Part shown: positions 43,025 to 50,909 of the stretch, in pieces
Position numbering within the stretch: the stretch's first letter is position 1
Layout of the letters: the number at the start of each line of letters is the position of its first letter
NCBI GenBank assembly: GCA_963850535.1
Contig: CAWKMC010000039.1
Coordinates: 62,001-126,000, forward strand
Origin: JAMXLO01 sp963850535
Lineage (GTDB): Bacteria; Pseudomonadota; Alphaproteobacteria; Acetobacterales; Acetobacteraceae
Length of the DNA: 64,000 bases
Direction: 5' to 3'
The notes under the pieces: generated by a model
The model's input: only the letters and a program-made list of their open reading frames with translations
The model's database searches: none
What the model was told of the DNA's origin: nothing
Program-made: the position numbers and the translations under genes

Positions 43025-43798
43025 TCACAGAGCCGGGCGGCTTCCCACCACCGTGTCGAACACGCGCTGCAGATCGAAGGTCGAGCGGCTGATGACCTTC
43101 AGCACGTCGCTCGTCGCCGTCTGGTATTCGAGCAATTCCTGCAGATCAGTCGTGCGCTGCCGCAACTCGTCGAGCAGCCGCGCATTCTCCATCGCGATCA
43201 CCGCCTGCGCGGCGAAGCTTTCCACCAGCGCAATTTGCCGATCGGAGAACGCCCGTACTTCCTGCCGATACACGGTAATCAGCCCGAGCACCGCTGCATC
43301 CTTGCAAAGCGGCACGGTTAAGATCGTGCGCACGCCCCCAAGATCCACCATTGCCCGGGTGCGGGGATTAGCACGATAGAACTCCGAGGCCATGACATCG
43401 AGATCTTGCAGGGAACGCCGCGTCTCGAGCGCTCGCGCGAAAGTGCTGCCGGGCAGCGGTATGGGCGGCGTCTGCTCCCGGAACTGGGCGTATGCCAATG
43501 GGACGTTGCGATGGACCGCGGTGTGGAAGCGCTCTCCGTCATATGTGTAGAGCGAACCGAACGCTGCGTCACATAGCCGCATCGTCTTTTCAAGAATAGC
43601 GTCAAATACCGGGGACAGATCGCCGCCCGATTGGTTTATGATCTGCAGGATCTCAGCGGTCGCGGTCTGCTGCTCCAGCGCCTCGCGATAGTCGCTCTTG
43701 CACTCGGCCAGCTCGGCGGTTCGCGCCGCCAGTGCCTCGGTCAGCGACGCGTTGGCGGATTTCAGCTCTGCAAGCTCGTCGTCCCCTGACGAGGCCAT
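43025..43798 (-). CDS. Giant multi-GAF sensor kinase, N-terminal fragment
   Basis: The true start of the kinase: MASSGDDELAELKSANASLT leads into a coiled coil (LAARTAELAECKSDYREALE) and GAF1 (FDAILEKTMRLCDAAFGSLY to FAAQAVIAMENARLLDELRQ). No signal peptide or transmembrane helix precedes GAF1, so the protein should be cytoplasmic. The frame ends at 43025 in VFDTVVGSRPAL. At 43044-43046 a GGG on the coding strand should read GG, restoring RVFDTVVEAARLCDADQAVI and joining the next fragment. The full interval 33313-43798 is 10486 bases, and removal of the four inferred insertions gives 3494 codons, a protein of about 3493 residues. A 220-base space separates it from the divergent hypothetical gene. 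Confidence 0.85.
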   Translation of the reverse strand: MASSGDDELAELKSANASLTEALAARTAELAECKSDYREALEQQTATAEILQIINQSGGDLSPVFDAILEKTMRLCDAAFGSLYTYDGERFHTAVHRNVPLAYAQFREQTPPIPLPGSTFARALETRRSLQDLDVMASEFYRANPRTRAMVDLGGVRTILTVPLCKDAAVLGLITVYRQEVRAFSDRQIALVESFAAQAVIAMENARLLDELRQRTTDLQELLEYQTATSDVLKVISRSTFDLQRVFDTVVGSRPAL

Positions 43799-44471
43799 GT
43801 TTCCCCCTGCCGGCCCGGCATCGCATCATCGGTTGCTTAGGATATTAGTCCCGGGCTGCATTCCGACCAAAGCTCAATCCTGACGCGCCTCGCTGGATGA
43901 CGGCTTGCCAACCGACTCGTGCAAATTCGATGGTCAGTATAAACACCTATTGACGCAATCATGACTAACAAGGACACTTCGTGCATTTCCGCCGCCGCGA
44001 AAGGACGGCCGCCATATCATGTATTCCGTTCCGAACCTCCCAGATCTCCTCTCCCGCGCGATCTATGCCGACCTCTGCCTCTGCTTCCCCCACCGCCGGA
44101 CGACACGCCCGAAGCCCGCGCATGTCGTGACGAACGCGCCATGACCGCCGTTGCCCACCTGCTGCCGGAAAATGCCGCCGAAGCTGAAGTCGCGGTGCTC
44201 GTCGTCGCTGCCCAGTCCCGCGCCCGCGAAGCGCTGCGAGCCGCGTCCCAACCGGGCCTCGAGCCCGACCAAACCCGACGCTGTACCGCCCAGGCCGCCT
44301 CCATGATGCGCCAGGCCGACGGCAGCATCCGCACGCTGCTCCGCATGCAGGCCGAACGGCAGAAGGCGGAGACCGCCATGCGTCCCGCCGCAATGGAACG
44401 TGCCGGCTATTGGTTCCGCTCAGCCTCCCCCGAGCCCGATCCGACCCTCGACCAGGAACCAGCAACGCAAT

Positions 44472-44535
44472 CCCCCCTCCCCTTGCGGGAGGAGCCTGCC
44501 CCGGACTTGATCCGGGGGGACGGGGGGAGGGGGCC
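44472..44535 (+). repeat. REP-like palindromic repeat, copy 2, with a second palindrome nested inside
   Basis: Left arm CCCCTCCCCTTGCGGGAGG and right arm ACGGGGGGAGGGGGCC are separated by an insertion carrying CCCCGGACTTGATCCGGGG, itself a palindrome of a common alphaproteobacterial type. The whole lies in frame inside the hypothetical gene. Confidence 0.75.
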
Positions 44536-44543
44536 CGTCGAAT

Positions 44544-44562
44544 CCCCGGGCTTGACCCGGGG
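44544..44562 (+). repeat. Short palindrome CCCCGGGCTTGACCCGGGG
   Basis: A second copy of the nested palindrome type, differing from CCCCGGACTTGATCCGGGG by two compensating bases, so both fold as perfect 8 bp stems. Located nine bases after the composite repeat, also inside the hypothetical reading frame. Confidence 0.7.
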
Positions 44563-44916
44563 AGAACCGCCGAAACTCGAATACGGCGTCATGACCCCGG
44601 CCGAGCGCCTTGTCACCCTCTATCCAGACCGCGCCACCGCGATCCTCGCCGCCGGCGGCCTGCCCGCGCGCCTGACCTTCCCACCACCCGACCCCGAGGT
44701 CGTCACCGAACTCCTCACCGGCAGCAGGCCGCTGATTCGTGCCTTCCGCGAAGCGCACGCGCCTGAACCGATGGCGGCCTGAACCGGCCCATGCGACAGC
44801 GTCTCGCAATTCGACGCAACGAGACAAAGCCGATCCACGATCGCGCGCCCGCGGCACGCTTGCCTCACCGCCCGCTGCGCTTGCGCCCACCCGGTCGCCT
44901 GCGCCACCTTCGCCGC

Positions 44917-45987
44917 ATGAGCAGCACGCAAGAGGCGAGTCCCCGAGCCAAGCCGGCCAGGCGATCCCGCCGCCGCACCAGTGATCCGGGACTGCTCGAT
45001 GCGCTCGCCCCGCCGGACACGTTCGAACCATTGAAGACCGAGCGGCTGATCCTGCGTCCGCTGGTGCCCGAGGACGCCGCGGCCATGCACTGGCTGGTCA
45101 ACGACTGGGAGGTGACCCGCAACCTTGCCACGGTCCCGTTCCCCTATCCGCGCGAACTGGCCGACGACTGGATCCAGTCCACCCGCCGTTCGCTCGCCGA
45201 AGGCCGCGCATATCAGCTTGCCATTACCGGGCGCGAGGGAGACGACGAGATCCTTGTGGGCGTCGTCGGCCTGCGCATCGCCGAGCGCACCGGCCGGCTG
45301 GGCTACTGGGTCGGCCGCCGCTTTTGGGGCCACGGCGTTGCCACCGAGGCCGCGGGTCGCCTGGCGCGATGGGCGTTTGCCAACCTGGACCTCGACCGGC
45401 TGGAAGCCGGCGTCATCATCGACAACCCCGCCTCGGCCGCGGTGTTGCGGCGCATCGGCTTCCGCGAGGCGGGCAAAGGCAAAGACCATTCACTCGCCCG
45501 TCGCGCCGAATGCGACGTGTGGCGTTTCGAGGCGACGCGCGACGACCTCTTCGGCCATGTCGAATTGGCGGCGGCAAAGAACGGCAGCAAGCCGCTGCTG
45601 CTGGTCGCTGCCTGCGCACTGATCGATGCGGATGGCCGCGTGCTGCTGGCGCGCCGGCCCGAGGGCAAGAAGATGGCCGGGCTCTGGGAGTTTCCCGGCG
45701 GCAAGCTGCATGACGGCGAGACGCCGGAAGCCGCGCTGATCCGCGAACTGAAGGAAGAACTGGGCATCGACGTCTCCGTCACCTGCCTGGCCCCGTTCGC
45801 CTTCGCCTCGCATGACTACGAAAGGTTCCACCTGCTGATGCCGCTCTATTTGTGCCGCCGCTGGAAGGGCACGCCGCGACCGAAGGAAAACCAGACATTG
45901 ACCTGGGTGCGGCCGCAGAAACTTGCCGATTATCCGATGCCGCCCGCCGACAAGCCGCTTATCCCGCTGCTGCGCGACTTCCTCTGA
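44917..45987 (+). CDS. Fusion of GNAT N-acetyltransferase and MutT-type Nudix hydrolase
   Basis: A 356-residue bifunctional protein. Residues ~30-205 form a RimJ/RimL-like GNAT domain (LKTERLILRPLVPEDAAAMH, LGYWVGRRFWGHGVATEAAG as the acetyl-CoA loop, NPASAAVLRRIGFREAG). Residues ~225-356 form a MutT/8-oxo-dGTPase-type Nudix domain (LLLVAACALIDADGRVLLAR, GLWEFPGGKLHDGETPEAAL). Its Nudix box is complete: G-x5-E-x7-RELKEELG. A sanitising nucleotide hydrolase joined to an acetyltransferase is known in alphaproteobacteria; the acetyl acceptor is unknown. Start at MSSTQEASPRAKP is preferred over 44791, since the extra 42 residues are Arg-rich low complexity. The cinA-like gene follows after 11 bases. 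Confidence 0.88.
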   Translation: MSSTQEASPRAKPARRSRRRTSDPGLLDALAPPDTFEPLKTERLILRPLVPEDAAAMHWLVNDWEVTRNLATVPFPYPRELADDWIQSTRRSLAEGRAYQLAITGREGDDEILVGVVGLRIAERTGRLGYWVGRRFWGHGVATEAAGRLARWAFANLDLDRLEAGVIIDNPASAAVLRRIGFREAGKGKDHSLARRAECDVWRFEATRDDLFGHVELAAAKNGSKPLLLVAACALIDADGRVLLARRPEGKKMAGLWEFPGGKLHDGETPEAALIRELKEELGIDVSVTCLAPFAFASHDYERFHLLMPLYLCRRWKGTPRPKENQTLTWVRPQKLADYPMPPADKPLIPLLRDFL

Positions 45988-45998
45988 CGGAGGGTCCG

Positions 45999-46760
45999 AT
46001 GCCGGACAAAAACCCAACTGCCTGTCTGCTGGTGATCGGCAACGAGGTGCTGTCGGGCCGCACGCAGGACGCCAACATCCGCTTCCTCGCCCTGGGCCTC
46101 GGTCAGATCGGCATTCCGTTGCGCGAGGTCCGCGTCATCCCTGACGTGCCCAATACCATCATCAATACGGTCAATGAGGTACGGACAAAATTCGACTACG
46201 TGTTCACCACCGGTGGCATCGGCCCGACGCACGACGACATCACCAGCGAATGCGTCGCCGCGGCATTCGGCGTGCCATGGGAGCCGCACCCGGAGGCCTG
46301 GGCGCGCATGGAGCGCAGCTATCGCCCGGGCGAATTCAACCCCGCGCGGCAGCGCATGGCGACAATGCCGCGCGGAGCAACGCTGATCGACAACGCGATG
46401 TCCGTGGCGCCCGGTTTCCAGATCGGCAACGTCTATGTCATGGCCGGCGTGCCGCGAGTCATGCAGTCGATGTTCGAGTGGCTGGCGCCGCGGCTGAAGG
46501 GCGGCAAGCCGATCGTATCGCGCTCGGTGCACGTGTCCGGCCTCGCCGAAGGCATCATCGCTGCACCGCTCGGCGAGGTGCAGGCGAAATATCCGGGCCT
46601 CGATATCGGCAGCTATCCGTTCTATCGGCCCACCGGCAACGGCGTGGCAATCGTCGCCAAAGGTACCGAACCCGCGATGGCCGAAGCGGCGATCGACGAG
46701 GTCAGCGCGATCATCACCGGCTTCGGCAAGGTGCCAATTCCAGGTGAGCCTGAGCTGTAG
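45999..46760 (+). CDS. CinA N-terminal (molybdopterin-binding-like) domain protein
   Basis: A 253-residue protein consisting of the MoaB/MogA-like CinA N-terminal domain only. It has ACLLVIGNEVLSGRTQDANI, FDYVFTTGGIGPTHDDITSE, MPRGATLIDNAMSVAPGFQI and NVYVMAGVPRVMQSMFEWL. The C-terminal nicotinamide-nucleotide amidase domain of full CinA is absent, as in many alphaproteobacterial homologues, so this protein could have the ADP-ribose pyrophosphatase-type activity reported for CinA N-terminal parts, or a competence/damage role by name only. ATG 45999 has a GGAGGG box. It lies 11 bases after the GNAT-Nudix gene, so both may handle damaged nucleotides. Confidence 0.85.
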   Translation: MPDKNPTACLLVIGNEVLSGRTQDANIRFLALGLGQIGIPLREVRVIPDVPNTIINTVNEVRTKFDYVFTTGGIGPTHDDITSECVAAAFGVPWEPHPEAWARMERSYRPGEFNPARQRMATMPRGATLIDNAMSVAPGFQIGNVYVMAGVPRVMQSMFEWLAPRLKGGKPIVSRSVHVSGLAEGIIAAPLGEVQAKYPGLDIGSYPFYRPTGNGVAIVAKGTEPAMAEAAIDEVSAIITGFGKVPIPGEPEL

Positions 46761-46761
46761 T

Positions 46762-47727
46762 TCATGCCTCGATGAACCGCGCCAGTCTCACCGCCGTATG
46801 TCCGCGGCTCGGTCGCAAACTCGGCATGATCAGCAGGCAGTTGTCGTGCGGTGTGCGGATCGCCGTCTCGCCATCGACGGCGATCGTGGTATTGCGGCGA
46901 GGAATCACGTAGCCGCCGCGATATGGCTGCACGAAGCCGAAGTTGCTGCTGCCTGCTGTGATCGCCATGGTGACTTCGGCATAGCGCTGCTGCTGTGGTG
47001 CGGGTCGTGGCAACGCCGGATGCGGAGCGATCAGGTCCAGATGGTGCAGCAGCCCCGCGATGCTGGTCAACATCGTGTCCACTGTCGCCTGCTGCCAGTG
47101 CTGCCCCGCCTCGAGCAGGCTTGCCGCACACGAGGTCGTCTCGTCTGCGAAGCGGGCGTAGTCGATCATGCGCCGTCCGCTGGCATGTCCCTGGTCCGCC
47201 ACGACCAATGGCGGCGCGCCGGCGCCAAGCGCCAGTCGCTTCCCTTTGGACGATGTGCCGCACAGGATCAACGGATCCGACGGCCACAGCATCGAGTGCA
47301 GGTCGAACAGCACGTCCACCTTGTCGATCAGTGGCCGGATCTCGCGCGCCCGATCGAGTTCGGTCGACCGCCGTGCACTGTCCAGCACGGCCGCGTCCCA
47401 TACGCGGTTCAGGTCCTCGTCGATGAAGCGCGACGCGGTCGGCTGGCGTGCGTCAAACCGCTCGTATGCGGCAAGGTTGACGAAGCCGAAGGTCAGTCGT
47501 CCGCGCTTGGGAGTGATCCCACTCTCGAGCAGTCGCTCCAGGACGATCGCGCCGGCGATCTCATTGCCGTGCGCCAGCGCAAGCAGCGCAACATGCGGCC
47601 CCTCAACCCCGGAGTCGCGCGTCGTGAAGCCGCGAATGCCGGTGTTGCCGTCCAGCCAGCGACGGATGTCAGGCGCGTTAAGCCGCACCTCGAACGACGG
47701 AAATGGCGGCTGCGCCATTGTCGGCAT
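46762..47727 (-). CDS. Succinylglutamate desuccinylase/aspartoacylase family protein
   Basis: Zinc carboxypeptidase-like M14 deacylase of 321 residues. The zinc site is LALAHGNEIAGAI (His-x2-Glu) with the third ligand in VLFDLHSMLWPS. The substrate-binding stretch SRFIDEDLNRVWD matches the D-x-N-R element of AstE/ASPA. Family members remove N-acyl groups from amino acids such as N-succinylglutamate or N-acetylaspartate; the substrate is unknown. It lies 12 bases downstream of the ArgE-like deacetylase on the same strand, so the two deacylases probably form an operon. The C-terminal beta region (YRGGYVIPRRNTTIAVDGET) is complete. Confidence 0.83.
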   Translation of the reverse strand: MPTMAQPPFPSFEVRLNAPDIRRWLDGNTGIRGFTTRDSGVEGPHVALLALAHGNEIAGAIVLERLLESGITPKRGRLTFGFVNLAAYERFDARQPTASRFIDEDLNRVWDAAVLDSARRSTELDRAREIRPLIDKVDVLFDLHSMLWPSDPLILCGTSSKGKRLALGAGAPPLVVADQGHASGRRMIDYARFADETTSCAASLLEAGQHWQQATVDTMLTSIAGLLHHLDLIAPHPALPRPAPQQQRYAEVTMAITAGSSNFGFVQPYRGGYVIPRRNTTIAVDGETAIRTPHDNCLLIMPSLRPSRGHTAVRLARFIEA

Positions 47728-47739
47728 GGGGTTCCCGCG

Positions 47740-48897
47740 TCAGACCAGCACGCGATCCACCAGGCGGCGGATGAAGGCGTCGCACGCGTCGAGTTGCTCC
47801 TGTGCAATCCATTCATCCGGCTGGTGAGCCTGCGCGATATGGCCTGGGCCACAGACGATCGTGGCGATGCTGGCGTTCTGATAATAGCCGCCTTCCGTAC
47901 CGTAGCTGACCTTGCCGGTGCTGTTAGAACCGGTCAGTTGTTTGACGATCGACGTCAGTTCGTGATCGCCACCAAGCGACAGTCCGGGCATCTGCGTGGT
48001 CACCTGAAAGTCAAAGCCGGTGTTGGCACTCACCGCATGCATCGCTGGCTCGATGTTGTCGACGACGAAACGCCGCAACCGTTCCATATGTTGCATCGGA
48101 TCGTCGGCGGGGATGTTGCGCCACTCCATGATGAACTCGCAGCGCTCCGGAATGATGTTCAGGATGGTGCCGCCCTGAATGGTGCCGACATGGATGGTGG
48201 TGTGCGGTGGGTCGAAACCGTCCTCGAAGGGACCTTCCTTCACCAGGCGCCGCGCTTCGGCCGCGACATAGGCGACGGTCTCACCGGCCGCCTGCACCGC
48301 GTTGACACCTTTGCCGGGTTCGCTGGAGTGCCCGGTGAGACCGCGCACCCGCACGTGCAGGTTCAACTTACCTTTGTGCGCCAGGATCGGTTGCATGCCG
48401 GACGGTTCGCCAACCACACAGAGCGCGGGTTTCAGTCCGGACTCCTCCAGATCCTGGATGAGCCGCTGTGCCCCGTGGCAGCCGACTTCCTCGTCATAGC
48501 TGATGAACAGATGGAGCGGTCGCGCGAGCCGACGCGACTTGATCACGGGAACAGCCGCAAGGCACGCGGAGACGAAACCCTTCATGTCCGCCGCACCCCG
48601 CGCATACCATCTGCCATCGACCTGGCGCAGCGTGAACGGATCGGCAGTCCATGCCTGGCCATCGACTGGAACGGTATCGACATGACCGGAAAGCGCGATA
48701 CCTCCCGCCGTCTGTGGTCCGATGACGGCGTGGATGTTGGCTTTCTCACCCGTTGCATCGGTGCTGACGCGATACGCGATGCCATGCGCATCGAGAAATG
48801 CCCGCACGAAATCGATCAACGCGAGGTTGGAATTGCGGCTGGTTGTGTCGAACGACACAAGCCGGGCCAGCATCTCCGTGGTGGTGGGCGCATCCAT
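47740..48897 (-). CDS. argE: Acetylornithine deacetylase (ArgE/M20 family)
   Basis: A 385-residue M20 metallopeptidase-family deacetylase. The metal site elements are IALSGHVDTVPVDGQAW, RGAADMKGFVSACLAA and the catalytic YDEEVGCHGAQRLI, then CVVGEPSGMQPILAHKGKLN. The dimerisation domain has LTGHSSEPGKGVNAVQAAGE, and the last ligand histidine lies in GPGHIAQAHQPDEWI. The pattern fits ArgE of alphaproteobacteria, which lets N-acetylornithine yield ornithine. Linkage to an AstE-like deacylase and, divergently, to a peptide-type ABC importer could instead point to catabolism of acylated amino acids. ATG 48897 begins the family sequence; a longer frame from 48933 is unlikely. Confidence 0.85.
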   Translation of the reverse strand: MDAPTTTEMLARLVSFDTTSRNSNLALIDFVRAFLDAHGIAYRVSTDATGEKANIHAVIGPQTAGGIALSGHVDTVPVDGQAWTADPFTLRQVDGRWYARGAADMKGFVSACLAAVPVIKSRRLARPLHLFISYDEEVGCHGAQRLIQDLEESGLKPALCVVGEPSGMQPILAHKGKLNLHVRVRGLTGHSSEPGKGVNAVQAAGETVAYVAAEARRLVKEGPFEDGFDPPHTTIHVGTIQGGTILNIIPERCEFIMEWRNIPADDPMQHMERLRRFVVDNIEPAMHAVSANTGFDFQVTTQMPGLSLGGDHELTSIVKQLTGSNSTGKVSYGTEGGYYQNASIATIVCGPGHIAQAHQPDEWIAQEQLDACDAFIRRLVDRVLV

Positions 48898-48990
48898 GCC
48901 ACGGAGTTTATACGCCCAGCCGCGAGGGGCCAACCGATGGCGCCACCCTGCGCCGGCGTGATATAGGCGCCCTCAGGCTCGGGAGACCAA

Positions 48991-49965
48991 ATGACAACCT
49001 GGCTGATCCGGCGGTTGATCCAGGCATTGTTCGTTGTGCTTGCGATGTCGGTGATTGTTTTCATCGGCGTGCACGTGATCGGCAATCCGGTCGATATCCT
49101 GATCTCGCCGGAAGCCGATCAGGCGGAGCGGGCGCGCATCATTGCGGCACTTGGCCTCGATCAGCCGCTGTGGAAGCAGTACTTGCTGTTCGTCGTCGAC
49201 GCTCTGCATGGCGATCTCGGCCGAAGCTTCGTGTTCAACGAACCGGCGCTGCGGCTTATCGCGCAGCGCATGCCAGCGACGCTGGAACTGGCGGTAACCG
49301 CGGTGCTGATGTCTGTGTTGTTCGGTATCCCGTTCGGGTTGTATGCCGGACTGTATCCGGATGGCGTGGTCGCGCGAACGATCATGGCCGGCAGCATCCT
49401 GGGATTTTCGCTGCCGACATTCTGGGTCGGGTTGATGCTGATTATGGTGTTCGCGGTGCAGCTTGGCTGGCTGCCCAGTACCGGGCGCGGCACCACCGCC
49501 GAACTGTTCGGGATCCAATGGTCGTTCCTGACCTTGGACGGACTGCGTCACCTGCTGCTGCCGGCGCTGAACCTGTCGCTGTTCAACATCTCGCTGGTGC
49601 TGCGCCTGGTGCGGGCAGGGGTGCGCGAGACGTTGCCCATGGACTTCGTGAAGTTCGCCCGTGCCAAGGGGCTCACGCCGGCGCGCGTGATCTTCGTGCA
49701 CGTGCTGAAGAACATCATGATTCCGGTGGTGACAGTGGTGGGATTGGAGCTTGGCTCCACCATCGCCTTCGCCGTGGTCACCGAAAGCGTGTTCGCCTGG
49801 CCCGGCATGGGCAAGCTGATCATCGACTCGATCAACGTGTTGGACCGGCCGGTGATCGTCGCCTACCTGATGATGATCGTGCTGCTGTTCGTGACGATCA
49901 ACCTGGTGGTGGACCTGCTGTACACACTGCTCGATCCGCGCGTGCGGCTGGAGGCGAAAGGATGA
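48991..49965 (+). CDS. ABC transporter permease, DppB/OppB type
   Basis: First permease of a peptide/nickel-type ABC importer, 324 residues, six helices. Family marks are MTTWLIRRLIQALFVVLAMS, FIGVHVIGNPVDILISPEAD and LGLDQPLWKQYLLFVVDALH with GDLGRSF. The EAA loop is RAKGLTPARVIFVHVLKNIM, and VTESVFAWPGMGKLIIDSIN follows. It opens a five-gene unit (permeases, two ATPases, tarD) with overlapping starts and stops. The gene is divergent from argE with 93 bases between the start codons. No substrate-binding protein gene is present in the window, so the ligand is unknown; tartrate or another hydroxy acid is suggested only by the neighbouring tarD. Confidence 0.9.
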   Translation: MTTWLIRRLIQALFVVLAMSVIVFIGVHVIGNPVDILISPEADQAERARIIAALGLDQPLWKQYLLFVVDALHGDLGRSFVFNEPALRLIAQRMPATLELAVTAVLMSVLFGIPFGLYAGLYPDGVVARTIMAGSILGFSLPTFWVGLMLIMVFAVQLGWLPSTGRGTTAELFGIQWSFLTLDGLRHLLLPALNLSLFNISLVLRLVRAGVRETLPMDFVKFARAKGLTPARVIFVHVLKNIMIPVVTVVGLELGSTIAFAVVTESVFAWPGMGKLIIDSINVLDRPVIVAYLMMIVLLFVTINLVVDLLYTLLDPRVRLEAKG

Positions 49966-50909
49966 GCTCGGCAGACACCGCACCAAAACTCCCCCTCCCC
50001 TTGCGGGAGGGGGTTGGGGGGAGGGGGCCAGTCCGCGAGGAAACCCCATTCCGTCGCTTCGTTTCCGAATTCGCCGCCTCGCACATCGCCGTCGTTGGGC
50101 TGATTGTTTTCGTCCTAATCGGCATCGCGGCGATCTTCGCCGCGCTGATCGCGCCGCAGAACCCGTACGACCTCGCGCAACTCGATATAATGGATGGGCG
50201 CCTTCCCCCAGGGTCGCCGTCCGCCGCGGGCTACACCTACCTGCTAGGTACCGACGACCAGGGCCGCGATATGCTGTCGGGCATCCTGTACGGATTGCGC
50301 ATTTCCTTGGGCGTCGGTGTCGGTTCGGCGCTGATCGCCTGCGTCGTCGGCACGTCGCTTGGCCTGCTCTCCGCCTATATAGGCGGCCGCGCCGACGCGG
50401 CGATCATGCGCCTGGTGGATCTGCAGCTGTCCTTCCCGTCGATCCTCGTCGCACTGATGATCCTGGCAGTGCTGGGCAAAGGCGTGATGAACGTCGTGCT
50501 CGCGCTGGTCATCGTCGAATGGGCTTACTATACGCGCACAGTCCGTGCCTCGGCGATGGTGGAACGCAGGCGCGAGTATATCGAAGCAGCCGAGTGCCTG
50601 GCCTTGCCGCGACGCCGGATCATCTTCCGTCACCTGCTGCCCAATTGTCTGCCGCCGCTCATCGTTATCGTGACACAGCAGGTGGCACGCGCCATCGCGC
50701 TCGAGGCCACGCTGTCTTTCCTTGGTCTGGGCGTGCCGATCACCGAGCCGTCACTGGGTCTGCTGATCGCCAATGGCTACCAGTACATGCTGTCCGGCAA
50801 GTACTGGATCAGCTTCTATCCCGGCATCGCGCTGCTGGTCACCATCGTCTCGATCAACCTGGTCGGTGATCAGTTGCGCGATGTGCTGAACCCAAGATTG
50901 AAGCGGTGA
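49962..50909 (+). CDS. ABC transporter permease, DppC/OppC type, with repeat-derived N-terminus
   Basis: Second permease, 315 residues. After a short N-terminus the OppC-type features appear: FAASHIAVVGLIVFVLIGIA, YTYLLGTDDQGRDMLSGILY, GLRISLGVGVGSALIACVVG and the EAA loop EAAECLALPRRRIIFRHLLP. Residues 10-23 (LPLPLREGVGGRGP) are encoded by an in-frame REP-like palindrome at 49991-50028, an evident insertion into the cytoplasmic N-terminal tail that leaves the membrane core intact. The ATG overlaps the stop of the first permease. The gene ends by overlapping the first ATPase gene. Confidence 0.9.
   Translation: MSSADTAPKLPLPLREGVGGRGPVREETPFRRFVSEFAASHIAVVGLIVFVLIGIAAIFAALIAPQNPYDLAQLDIMDGRLPPGSPSAAGYTYLLGTDDQGRDMLSGILYGLRISLGVGVGSALIACVVGTSLGLLSAYIGGRADAAIMRLVDLQLSFPSILVALMILAVLGKGVMNVVLALVIVEWAYYTRTVRASAMVERRREYIEAAECLALPRRRIIFRHLLPNCLPPLIVIVTQQVARAIALEATLSFLGLGVPITEPSLGLLIANGYQYMLSGKYWISFYPGIALLVTIVSINLVGDQLRDVLNPRLKR
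49991..50028 (+). repeat. REP-like palindromic repeat, copy 3, inside the OppC-type permease gene
   Basis: CCCCCTCCCCTTGCGGGAGG followed by GGGTTGGGGGGAGGGGGC. Same left-arm core (CCCCTCCC-TGCGGGAGG) as copies 1 and 2. Translated as part of the permease N-terminus, so it must have inserted or expanded in frame. Confidence 0.8.

Larger units (their letters stand above)
44019..44782 (+). pseudogene. Hypothetical protein, frameshifted, carrying inserted palindromic repeats
   Basis: Function unknown. From ATG 44019 one frame reads MYSVPNLPDLLSRAIYADLC LCFP, and the adjoining frame continues PPPDDTPEARACRDERAMTA and VAHLLPENAAEAEVAV. The join is at the C-run 44087-44091; one missing C (six expected) restores LCFPPPPDDTPEAR, and the interval is 764 bases (3n+2). 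I recall a similar hypothetical family in Acetobacteraceae. The middle is helical (QAASMMRQADGSIRTLLRMQ). Residues from QSPLPLREEP to RGEPPKLEYG are encoded by two nested palindromic repeats and are probably dispensable insertions. The alternative uninterrupted frame from 43961 has an implausible N-terminus (MTNKDTSCISAAAKG). Confidence 0.65.

Noticed and set aside
46744..48966. 740-codon plus-strand open frame
   Set aside because: Antisense shadow of the AstE-like and ArgE-like genes, both of which have clear catalytic motifs.
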